From Fagopyrum homotropicum (lineage: Eukaryota > Streptophyta > Magnoliopsida > Caryophyllales > Polygonaceae), in NCBI GenBank assembly GCA_033239125.1, contig BSWB01000001.1, positions 113,516,916-113,580,915 of the forward strand: a stretch of 64,000 nt of DNA, read 5' to 3'. Of this stretch, positions 21,201 to 30,480 are shown piece by piece. The notes under the pieces were generated by a model, which had not been told where the DNA came from, did not search any database, and saw only the letters and a list, made by a program, of their open reading frames with translations. Position 1 is the first letter of the stretch. Each line of letters begins with the position of its first letter. A program made the translations under genes and the position numbers.

Positions 21201-22463
21201 GTTTTGGTTATTCGCCCTCCAGTTGTTGCTATTGGATCCTCTATTGTTGTTGTTGTAGTTGTTGTTTCGGGGACCGTTGTTGTTGTTACGGTACCCGTTG
21301 TTGTTATTGTTCCTTTGCCCTTGCTCTTCCTTCTTAGTTTGAGCCATCAAGAGTTCCTTCAATTGCTTCACGTCATTTTTCAAAGACGTGAGTTGATTGT
21401 TGTTGGATTGAGTCTCTTGAAAGTTGACTCTTTTAACTCCACCTTCAGCTCCTTGGTGGGTATATTTCTCCATGTGCAAGGCTTGCTTCTCAATGAAGTC
21501 CCAAGCCTCATCAATCGCCATGTCCATGAAGGTACCGGCGGAGAGTAGTTGGAGATTGAACTGGGTGCTTCCGTCCAGTCCCTTGAAGTAGATCTCCAAC
21601 AACTCGATCTTTGGAATCCCATGATGTGGGCAATCCAAAAGGATATCCTTGAACCGCTCCCAAGATTTGGACAAGCTCTCCTTGTCCTTCATAATGAAAG
21701 CGTTGATCTTCCCTCTCATTTCAGCGGTCTTTGAGGGGGGAAAGAATTTGGTCAAGAATTCCGTAGTCATCTCCTCCCATGTGCTAATTTTTCCTGGAGG
21801 AAGAGATTGATACCAAGTAAGAGCTCTATCTTTTAAAGAAAAGTAAAAAGGTCTTAGCTTGTAGTTGTTATTTTCAATTCTGAAAGGTCGCAAGGTTTCC
21901 ATCAAGATCTCGTAGTTTTGAAGATGTTGATGCGGTGACTCCTTCTCTAGCCCTCCGAATTGGCATTGGCGAATCATGGATAGAACTTGCGGTCGAAGTT
22001 CGTAGTCATGATCCGCTGGATCTCCTAGGTTCACCCCTGGACGCCTCAGCTGTTGATTAGGGTCCATCCTTTGACCTAGGGTTTGTGGGATCCTGCAAGA
22101 AGAACTTCTCGGACTGGCCTCCGGGGCGTCAGGTACTGGAACCTGCCTCGGTCGAGGGTCAGCTACTGGATCCTGCATCGGTCGAGGATCAACAGGAGGA
22201 TCTTCCCTCGGTCGAAGTAGAATCTGGTCCCGTATGACTGATATCTCTGCTTCGATTGCTGCAGTCCTGGTGCGATTCTCTTCTTTCTCTTGCCTTAGTT
22301 CTTCTTTGTTGAGATGTAGCAGCTCTAGCGTCTCTTTCAATTCGGCCGCAAGATCGCGATCGTCTTGTTGGGCCATCTTCGCTTCTCTTAAGCGTCGCTT
22401 GTATGTCTTTTCGGGTTCGGGATCGTAAGGAACGATTTCCTTCCCAATGCGGGTTCTTCGCAT
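18204..22463 (-). CDS. gag-pol: gag-protease-RT-RNase H polyprotein of element B
   Basis: About 1,419 residues. Start chosen at ATG 22463 (MRRTRIGKEIVPYD), because A and F share this N-terminus; an upstream in-frame ATG at 22496 is not conserved. The gag core (FYFSLKDRALTWYQSLP, DCPHHGIPKIELLEIYFKGLD) covers about residues 200-320, followed by an Asn-rich stretch. Protease active site DLGASVSI is near residue 690, with ILGRPFLATSG after it. RT has CIDYRKLNTATRKDHFPLPF and the catalytic FMDDFSVYG near residue 1190. RNase H starts MCDASDVAVGAVLG near 1335 and is cut by TGA at 18201-18203. Palindromic words sit in the gag N-terminus (22146-22215), gag C-terminus (20780-20850) and protease-RT linker (19747-19830), encoding variable low-complexity peptide. 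Unusually intact for this region. Confidence 0.92.
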   Translation of the reverse strand: MRRTRIGKEIVPYDPEPEKTYKRRLREAKMAQQDDRDLAAELKETLELLHLNKEELRQEKEENRTRTAAIEAEISVIRDQILLRPREDPPVDPRPMQDPVADPRPRQVPVPDAPEASPRSSSCRIPQTLGQRMDPNQQLRRPGVNLGDPADHDYELRPQVLSMIRQCQFGGLEKESPHQHLQNYEILMETLRPFRIENNNYKLRPFYFSLKDRALTWYQSLPPGKISTWEEMTTEFLTKFFPPSKTAEMRGKINAFIMKDKESLSKSWERFKDILLDCPHHGIPKIELLEIYFKGLDGSTQFNLQLLSAGTFMDMAIDEAWDFIEKQALHMEKYTHQGAEGGVKRVNFQETQSNNNQLTSLKNDVKQLKELLMAQTKKEEQGQRNNNNNGYRNNNNGPRNNNYNNNNRGSNSNNWRANNQNHGNNHSNSNSNDSSNPFLSSPSSSSTPLKSQGQGSSSSQPEKKDAVMEAILIKLNDMENSMTSFSRAQKSFEQQLASRANEAPRDPGKLPAKTETNPKGQCMAITTRSGLKTADPVPRSTQTTSVQIQSKNTSTKMPTEVEQQKAGGTTETYTPPPAYKPPLPFPQSRARAHLDKHFGKFLDLMNKLHINIPFLDAILGIPAYGKFLKEILSRKRKLEDVGEVRMTSKSSELIKIMKEKMPPKLRDPGSFCIPIQVGDITCEALCDLGASVSIILLELCTKIGLGEPNPVKIRLYMADRSITHPVGILEDVPVKLGNFYLPIDFVVLDIPADYPVPIILGRPFLATSGCNVDCKNAKLKFNVGGDEVEFALLAAMKGEQLTDDVFNIYDQEESRELVSSILVNDPLERVISFSLMEEGIDASYDADIRSLKALEEDPGAKTEKLIQETKISSFGSNCSTSTKAPPGLSEATEEHLGQRLCASTEVDGETTLTEPSSSPVSDTTPLERGSKDPSQKAPPVVELKQLPSHLRYIFLGPDSTYPVIVSASLTESELSKLMHVLRKHRKAIGYTTDDLIGIKPSFCMHRILMEDNHKTSREPQRRLNPIMKEVVKKEVLKLLDAGIIYPISDSKWVSPVHVVPKKGGMTVVTNKNNELIPTRTVTGWRVCIDYRKLNTATRKDHFPLPFIDQMLERLAQHSHFCYLDGYSGFFQIPIHPDDQEKTTFTCPWGTFAYRRMPFGLCNAPATFQRYMMAIFSEYIEEIMEVFMDDFSVYGSSFDDCLSNLSLVLKRCEDTNLVLNWEKCHFMVNEGIVLGHLVSNRGIEVDRAKIETIEKLPPPCSVKGVRSFLGHAGFYRRFINDFSKISKPLTNLLNKDVVFEFSQECLDAFYRIKEALISAPIIQPPGWTLPFEVMCDASDVAVGAVLGQKKDGRTTAIYYASKTLDEAQRNYATTEKELLAVVYAFEKFRSYVVGAKVIVYTDHAAIRYLLAKKDAKPRLI

Positions 22464-22565
22464 ACACCTAAGAGAGAACCTGCAAAAATCACTCAAGTAG
22501 AGTGGTTAGATGACACGGGGGCAAGTGCCCCAAGAGCTAACCGTACCGGCTCGGTCTAGACCAAG

Positions 22566-22583
22566 TCCCCGGCAACGGCGCCA
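22566..22583 (-). other. Primer-binding site of element B (tRNA-Asp)
   Basis: Minus strand TGGCGCCGTTGCCGGGGA, a perfect complement of the tRNA-Asp 3' end, six bases inside the 5' LTR. Confidence 0.92.
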
Positions 22584-22589
22584 AAAACT

Positions 22590-24365
22590 TGTTCGCTCCA
22601 AACGGTGTGTGCAAGCTTTAAATTTATAACCCTAGACTTAAGCTTAAAACAAGGATGCGAACCCGCAGTGTACGGGTCAATCATAGTAAAAAGCAAGAAA
22701 TTCCAGGGGTCGATCACAGGGACTCGGTGAAACAAAGTCAATAACGGTAAGCTTCGTGAATACTAACCACAAAGAGCAATTAACACATTCAAAGATGAAT
22801 AAGAAGTCAAATTAAGCAAACATGCAATTCTAGGGATTAAAGCGTCTAGTTGTGGTTCCAACTCAAGATCTATAGATAAGCGGACAAAGCTGAGATTTTT
22901 GCGTGGGGAAGATGTTACTAAAGTGGAATAGATCACCGGGTAAGTCTCACTACTCACTAATCTTAAACCGTAACTCCTATTACCGGGTAAGTCTCAAGGA
23001 ATCAAGATAAAGAACTATAACCTCAAACTAACACACCATCTAAGGGAATAGAATCAACCTTTACCGGGTAAGTCTTAGGCTAACTCACAAAGACGGGATG
23101 GAAGCACACTCAAACCCCAATAAAGGGTAAACCTTTATTACCTACACTTACGATCGTTGGTACACAAACTAAGGAATTACCGGGTAAGTCTCATCCTAAG
23201 CTTGCATTGAACCAGGGAAGGTGTAATAAGAATAGGATTTGGCAAACTCTAACACTTAACTCTCAGTTTTGGATCAGATAAGTCACCTCGGTCAGCCAGA
23301 TTCCACCCCGGCCGAGATGTTCATCGACTGAGCGAGATGCTTAGGGTTAAGGTTAAAGACTCGAACTTTCAGGATCCTACTGGAATCTAAGATTATTCTA
23401 TCATTGTTTTTCCCACAACCTTCAGCCAATCACCCTAGAATCACACAAGGAAATTAGCCACTCATCATCATTATGAAAGTATTAAATATATGGGAAGAAG
23501 GTGAATATTTGAACAAGAAGAATTTAATGAAAGACTTCAATAACTGAATCAAATATCACAACAAAAGCGTTCCTTGGATAACAATCCAACAAGATAAAAC
23601 AACAAGGAAGGGAATTGAAGACAATCTTACAAAACCCTTCAAAAGCTATAAGAGCTATAGACTTCAATCTTCCTTCAACCTTCAAAAAGGTTCTTCAAAA
23701 CTCTCCCAATTGGAGTAGGCTGTTGCTGCGTGCTATAAACCTTGATCGACGGTATAGCGTGATCTCCTCGTAAGCAAGATGTCGGATTTGTAGAAATCCA
23801 ACCCTTTTTATAGGAAAATAACCCTCCAAAGATAATCAATCTTAGAAAGATATTTTCCCATAAATATAGGTAAAATATATGATTCTGCATATCTCCTTCC
23901 TTCCAGGAGCCAAGCCCAAAAATATAAGATCACTTTCCAATTTTAAAAGATCTCAGCCAAGAATAAAATATTCTCGTCGCGTCCTAGGTGTTCGCCTCGG
24001 TCGAGTCGGCGTCTCTGGATCACCTCGGTCGAGATGAATCTCTGGTCAACCGAGGTGAGTCATAACTGAATGTGAAATTTCTCAAAACTAGTCCAAAGTA
24101 AATCTTTAATCCATGGCTATGCTTCCTGAATGGTTCCTTATGCTCCTCAATGTAGCTCCAAATGACTTATGATTCCTTTTGCTCCTTTTCGATGCAAAAC
24201 GTACCATTTTACCTGCAATTACAGCAAAACTAGGTGTAGACCTCGATTCCCGCAAAGGTAGATGAAATGGTAATATAATCACATATTATACATGCTAACA
24301 TGCACATTATTGAAGAAAAAACGTCCAAACAAACCCCAAAATATAGACTATAATTCATGCTATCA
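22590..24365 (-). repeat. 5' LTR of element B (1776 bp)
   Basis: Pairs with 12530-14281. Carries the TATA box (minus, near 23802-23815), four GAGACTTACCCGGTAA repeats, family words near 23285-23330 and 23995-24060, and the TACACTGCGGGTTCGC block near 22657-22675. Confidence 0.92.
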
Positions 24366-25909
24366 GCTGGAATCGGAGCATTTGAGAGAGGAAAGGGAGT
24401 AATCGATCATGTTCGAGGATTAGGAGATACATCAAAGAAGCTAAGGAAGGAGCTAGGATGAAGAATGTCACGAAACAAAGGTAACAACAAGCAATATACA
24501 CTTCCACGCCCAGAATTACGGCCGTGGAGAAGATGATCTGAAGTCCACGCTCTAAACCACGGCCGTGGACCTAGCATCATGAATGTGGAAGAGAGTTTGG
24601 AGCACTACAGTAAGTCACACGGCCTAAATTACGGTCGTGGAAGTCACAAGGCACTGTAATCTGTTTCCACGCTCTAAACCACGGTCGTGGAAAGCTATGA
24701 GACCGTGATTTAGGCGACCTTTTGACGTGTCATTATTTGCCACGTCATTTACATATTAGGCCTTGACGGCAATTCTTTCTCGTCTTATAAGAAGGCCGGA
24801 AAAGAGAGTTTCGAAGGAGGCCGCTTACCCTTGTTTTCATCACTCTTGCTTAGGGTTGATTGGAAGTCGCCGAGAGTTGAGGAAACGCCGGATTGTTGGA
24901 GATTGGAGATTGCTTACATCGAAGGTTTAGCCTTTTTTTTAGGTTTTGATATTGAAGACGGATTGACATCCCGTTCTTTGTACTTGCCTTAGATCATTGT
25001 GAGGTTTTGTGTTATATATTCTGAATCCATTAACATTGCTTCTTGTGTTTCGGATTTGAGAATTGGTTTTGAAGTTTTATTGAGTATTCAAGGGTTTTCA
25101 TCTTTCATTCTTCTTAAATTGAATATTGATATCATGACAATGGTTATTGGCTAAAACCCTTTAGCAATTCTAAGGTGAAGGGTTGATAGTTGTGGCTTAG
25201 ATGATGATAGATCGATCGTAATTTGATTGGACTCTGAGAGTTAGAGAAATATCGTCGACACCCTAAATCACGGCTTGTTCTTAGGTTTCCACGGCCGTGG
25301 TTCACAAGATCTAACCGTGATTTACCTCAGTTTACGAACTTTGTTTTTACTTTAATCTAAAGTTAAAGATTAGCTTTAACCTAGTCTTGGCTTACCTTCC
25401 CTAGGTAGTAGAGAGACTCAACATCCTCTATTTCGGTTTTGAGTGTCATAACCTTAACCGTCTGAGTTTATCTTGATCCTTGGGTTACAAGTTTGGGTAT
25501 TTGAGATTAATTTTTGTCCTTAGATCTTTTCTATATTGTAGCCTCAACAACCTTTATAGAGAGTGTCTTTGGGTAAGTCATATAAGGTTTTGGAACTTCA
25601 CCGTACATTACTTTACCTTAGTATACCTTTGCAATTCTTGATTGTGTCCTTAATTCTTTAGTATATCTTGAACTGATTGCCACAATTTGATATCCAGATC
25701 TTTAGGGTTGTTGTTTTCCCCAATATTTGCAAAGCTTTACATCTTATTTGCTTGACAATCTTAAATTGGATTTTGTTTCACCAAATCCCTGTGTTCGATA
25801 CTTTTGAATACTTGCTAATCTACGCCGATCCGTACACTGCGGGTTCGCTTGCTTTTATTCTAGTTTTATAAATATAAAGCTTATTTGCACGCACGTTTTC
25901 GGGCGAACA
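24366..25909 (+). repeat. 3' LTR of element A, remainder
   Basis: Resumes after element B; 24366-24370 is the duplicated GCTGG. Family-A words appear in the phrase CTCTAAACCACGG(C/T)CGTGG between 24500 and 24690 and at about 25290-25301. A TATA-like TCTTATAAGAAGG is near 24783. Ends GGGCGAACA at 25909. With 12363-12529 the LTR is about 1.7 kb. Confidence 0.87.
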
Positions 25910-26064
25910 ACTGCTTTGCTGAATTTATTCTCACCAAATCTCTTAGATCGACTCCGGATAGCCCTTACTACGATAGATCTGTACACTGCGGGTTCGCTTA
26001 TCGTTAGGCATATATTTCAGGATATAAATTTAAGACTTTTTGCACACACACTTTGGAGCGAACA
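25910..26064 (+). mobile_element. LTR tail, Athila-like family D
   Basis: Contains GTACACTGCGGGTTCGC (25981-25997) and ends TTTGGAGCGAACA at 26064, as the other Athila-type LTRs do, but is otherwise distinct. Element A probably inserted into this LTR; the left part is not in view. Confidence 0.6.
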
Positions 26065-26640
26065 GTTGTAAAGAAAATTAAAAATGCCAATCTTTAATTC
26101 AATTTTAAGAGCTACTATTTTAGTAGTTACAACACCAACCAACGTGATTGGAACATTAGACATTATAAGTAACAAGAGTGGTAGGATTGTTGTGTTCTTG
26201 ATACAATCCAAACTGTAGAGCGTGACATCGGATTTAACACAACCAGGAATTAAGTTAAGGAGCTAAGAAACACATTTGAAACCTTATGAATGAACCAATT
26301 GAATCAAATTCACATATTTAATATTAATAGTATTCCCTTTTTGTTATTCATTTATAATTCGAATGATCCATTCATTAAATAGATCCACGAAGAAATTAGA
26401 AGCTCATGTCCAAACTTCCTTCTATATATCGTTATTCTTTACCGGATAAAGGAAGCTCGAGCCCAACAAGGAGGATGACGTCCATGGTGATTCCACACAT
26501 GCATACGAGGCTAAATTGTTTTTCCACTAGGGAAAATCGATTTCATGCTTATATGAGGCTACACACTTGTGTTGGACGTGATTTCCATGCAAAATACCCA
26601 AAATATTATAGCGGATAACACAACCCTTCGCGGTTAGTGG
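26065..26640. other. Unassigned sequence before LINE 1
   Basis: No gene, repeat or coding similarity recognised; short open frames only. Confidence 0.4.
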
Positions 26641-29600
26641 AGATTCTGGTCAATGCTGACATGGAGGAAGCTGGAGAGAAAAGGAATGTTGGGGCTTACA
26701 TTACTTATTGTTGAGTGTGTTTGAGGTACACTTGATACTTATCTATTATCTTGTTTTGATGAATTGCCTTCTATGGAATGTTTTCGGAGCTCATAAGAAT
26801 GGGTTTCGAAGAGCTATTAGATATCTTTGTGGTCATCATAAGATAGATGTTCTGGTTGACTTTGAGCCTCGCATTACGAGTGTTGAGGCTCAACGAGTTT
26901 GTGATAGATTGGACCTCACTAGATATGTTAGAGTGGAAGTTGATGGGTATAAAGGAGGTATTTGACTGTTTTGGTACGAGGACAGTTGATGTTGACATTA
27001 TTGCTTGGGATGAGGGTTTCATCCATACTAGGGTTGTTCTTGGATCTGAATGTTTCCATCACATTTGTTTATGCACCTTCGACAATCACTACAGAAAACC
27101 AATATGGCCCATGCTAGATGATACTTTAGTAGGGATTGTTGAGCCTTGTATTATTGGTGGATAAAAACCCTATCCATGCTTTTTCGAAATTACCTTATTA
27201 GCATGCTTGTCATTACTCCAAGTGAAGTTTGATCTAGTATAACCATGTCAATTAGACCATGGGTACTCACGATCCTCACAAAGATATCAAACTTCACTTG
27301 ATCCGACAAGCTAGAGTTGTGTGGCCGGATGCTTAAGTGAGCCACCTTGCAAGGTTTTCTTCTGACCACACACCCCTCTTTCCCCTCTTGGTTTGTTAAC
27401 GCCTACTACTTCAAGTTTAGATAGGAGACGTCCTTTCAGATTTAAAGCTTCTTGGATGACACATAAATAACTTAGACATATGGTGGAGTGGACTTGGGCA
27501 AACAACATGGAGGTAAGTCTTCTTTGGATTCTCTTAGAAGTTAATTACTAAATTCGAACCTCAAGGTTTTTGATAATATATTTCGTAAGAAAAAGGATAT
27601 CCTGACAAGAATGATGTTATCCAGGGAGACCCCAACTTCACTATGTTATAACAACTCCTTGATTTGAACGAGATCTTGAGGATGGATCTTGAGGGGGTTC
27701 TTGATCGGGATGAGACCTTGTGGAAATAAAAATCGAGAGAACATTGGATGCTTAATGGGGACCGCAACACCTCCTTCTTCCACCTTTATACGGTGATCAA
27801 ATGGAGAAGGAACCATATTGAGGGCCTTATTTTTGACAATGATAGTTGGGAGGAAAATCTCGGGCAAGCTGGAATCTTTTGCTATTGATTTTTTCAATAA
27901 CCTTTATGGTCTAAAGGGAAAATATTTGGTGAATAGTTGTGATCTTGATACTAATGGTTTTCCGAGCTAGATATAGAGTTGTGGGATGGGCTTACATCTC
28001 GTGTCTCTAATAACGAAATTTGGAAGGCAGTCAAAAGCATCGGAGCCTATAAAGCTCCGGGCTTGATGGATTCCAATCGGTGTTCTATCGGAAGTATTGG
28101 GGAATTGTAGGGCTTTTGGTCATGTTGGAAGTAAGGAATTTCTTCAAAATTCGCAAACTGCCTACATGTCTTAATGTTACTTTGTTGTGCCTAATTTCAA
28201 AGGTTGGAAACCTGAGAGAATAAACCAACACAAACCAATTGCGCTATGTAGCGTGCTGTATAAAATTATCTCTAAGGTCATGGTTCAGAGACTCCAAGGC
28301 ATTGTGGGGGACCTTGTTAGGACCACAGAAGGCAGTTTCATTCCTTGGAAAACTTATCCATGATAACATATTTCTCATGTAGAAAGTGGTTCACTCTATG
28401 AGAAGGAACATGACCGGAAGGAAGTGGATGGTTCTCAAACTAGATCTTGAGAAAGCTTATGATAGGGTTAAGAAAATATCATTTCCTAATGATTTTCCCT
28501 CTGAAATGGACTTATTATGATTGTCAATTCCACCTTAACAAAAGCGAGCTTCCTGGAAGCTTGGATTGAGATGATAAGAGAATGCATGACCTCTACTAAA
28601 ATGAGCATTCATTGAAACGGGAATTTCACATAACAATTCAATCCCGAGGGGGGTATTCGGCAAGGGGAAAATCTTCCCTTACATCTTTGTCCTTTTTGTC
28701 GAAAGACTTAGTCACTTTATCCATCAGTTGGTGGAAGATGGAACCTGGAGTCCGATTAAGCTTTCAAGGAACGGACCCCCCTATCACATTTTTTTGCGCT
28801 AATGACATAACACTCTTTTCCGAAGCTTCTAGTAGCCAAATGAGGAGGGTTATGGCTATTGTGGGGAAATTTTGTGCATATGGAGGATAGAAGATCATCA
28901 CTACCAAGTCCAAAGTCTTTGTCTCGCTAAATGTATCTGAACGTTTAAGGAATAACCTCGAGAGTTCTTGTCGCATCTCAGTTGCAAATGACTTGGGACA
29001 TTACATTGGTACATCAATTCTACAAGGACGGCTCAACAAGGATACGTTCTCCCCACTATTGAATAAGATCAAAGAAAGACTTACGGGGTGGAAGAGTAGG
29101 AATTTAAGCTTCGTTGGAAGACTGACTTTGATCAAATCGGTTATTAAGTCAATTCTGATTTATTCGATGTCTATGTTGATTCTTCCACAAGGGACTTGTG
29201 ATAAAATTGATCAGATTTGTCATATATTCATATGGAGTGATTTTGAATATAACAAGAAGCACCACGCCATTGCATGGACCAACATTTGCAAACCGAAGGG
29301 ACATGGAGGCTTGGGCATAATCCCGATGGATAAATTGAACATGGCGTTAATGGGAAAGTTTAGCTAGAGGTTTCTCACTTATAAAAATTCTCTTGGGGTT
29401 AAGGTTTTGCAGGCTAAATATATAAACCGTGGTATTGAAAGACATAATGTCAGTCCTCAACTTAGAAGGTATCGAAAGAGCTATTGTAGAAGTTATAGCG
29501 AGAGGTGCAAGATAGCTTATTGGAGATGGAAATGATGTTAGTATTTGGAAGAAATTGTGGTTATCTTCTTCGAGCCTCTTGCACCAAGATAGACTGCACA

Positions 29601-30480
29601 GATGATCTAAGAAAGATGATTAGGGATTATTGGCATGTCAATAGTGGTTGGAACTTGCGTGCTCTTAGTAACCTCCTCCCGAGCTCAATGTTTCTACAAA
29701 TGGCCGTTGTGGGCGTGGACGTAGACATGGACTGGCAAGATTAGTTGAGCTGGTCAGGAAGTAAAAGCGGATGGTATATGGTGAAATCGGGATGCAATAT
29801 TTTGTTGAATAATGAAGGAAAACATGGCGTGAATATGGATCTATATAGACACATTTGGAGGTTAAATTTATTGGAAAGAACCAGACTTTTCTCTTGGAAG
29901 GTTAACTAAGGTGGTTGTCTTACTAACTTGGATCGAGTTCAAAGATAGATGATGAATGATCCCATATTCACAATGTGCCATATTGAACCGGTTACTTAGG
30001 AGCATATGTTACGGGATTGTCCAATGATCAAGCACATGTGGAGCCATTTGGGAAGGTATATTAGAAGGGACAAATTCTTCGATGAACCCTTTGCTACTTT
30101 GTTAAGAGGTAATATCATCTCTTCTATCAACTTTAATTCTATTATTGCATGGAAGGATGTATTTACATAATGAACTTGTCATGCACGGAAATTGAGGAAT
30201 GATATGGCGTTTCAGGGAGATGAAAGACCGATGGACTGTCACAAGACAATTACTAAGAAGTGTGAGGCATACAAGAATATATGGAGGAGTAGGAACGAGG
30301 ATAGATAGTACCAAGAACATTTATCACGAGAATGATCGCTTGGACGGCGCTTCCGGCAACTAGATCAAGGTCAACACGGACCGAACGATTAGGAAGAATG
30401 GTATAGCTATGGTTGTGGGTATTATTATGAATGCTAAGGGTGCATGACAATGGGGTTTTCCATAAAAATGGAACATGCAC
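26641..30480 (+). pseudogene. LINE 1, 5' and central part (decayed non-LTR retrotransposon)
   Basis: Plant L1-type ORF2. An apurinic endonuclease domain lies at about 26740-27170 (LLWNVFGAHKNGFRRAI, EPRITSVEAQRVCDRL, VEVDGYKGGI, then EPCIIGGD). Reverse transcriptase is at about 28030-29370 (INQHKPIALCSVLYKIISKV, KLDLEKAYDRV, then FCANDITLF, where FADD is expected, so one catalytic Asp appears to be Asn). C-terminal zinc-binding RT-associated and RNase H regions begin after 29700 (KVNTDRTIRKNGIAMVVGI). Many stops and frameshifts. The RNase H domain is interrupted at 30480 by chromovirus E and resumes at 56235. Confidence 0.85.
30476..30480 (+). repeat. Target-site duplication of element E, left copy
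   Basis: TGCAC, repeated at 56235-56239. Confidence 0.9.

Larger units (their letters stand above)
12530..24365 (-). mobile_element. Element B: young Athila-type retrotransposon lacking integrase
   Basis: Complete insertion: LTRs 12530-14281 and 22590-24365, termini TG...CA, target duplication GCTGG, tRNA-Asp primer site and polypurine tract all present. The two LTRs differ at about a dozen positions plus one 24-bp deletion. Coding order on the minus strand is gag, protease, RT, RNase H, then a short integrase remnant, hairpin and an intact post-pol ORF. Nearly all of integrase is missing, so it could not insert on its own unless the loss came after insertion. CCTCGRYCGAGG palindromes occur in LTRs, gag, linker, leader and tail. 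Inserted in the 3' LTR of element A. Confidence 0.93.
2091..25909 (+). mobile_element. Element A: degraded Athila-type Ty3/gypsy retrotransposon
   Basis: Order: truncated 5' LTR, tRNA-Asp primer site, gag, protease, RT, RNase H, integrase, post-pol hairpin, a long post-pol ORF, noncoding tail, polypurine tract, and a 3' LTR split by element B. The tRNA-Asp primer site and a long ORF between integrase and the 3' LTR are typical of the Athila lineage of plant Ty3/gypsy elements. Every coding region has stops or frameshifts. The 612-bp 5' LTR remnant differs from the matching 3' LTR by about 4 percent (hand count), so A is much older than B. CCACGGCCGTGG-type palindromes are scattered through LTR, pol linker and post-pol leader. 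Confidence 0.88.

Noticed and set aside
20685..21548. Open frames of about 100-137 codons antisense to gag of B
   Set aside because: Antisense to the Asn-rich gag stretch; Val-rich and low-complexity, with no family resemblance.
22566..22583. Sequence identical to the 3' end of tRNA-Asp
   Set aside because: Only 18 nt, at the LTR junction: a primer-binding site, not a tRNA gene. Same for 2709 and 36325.
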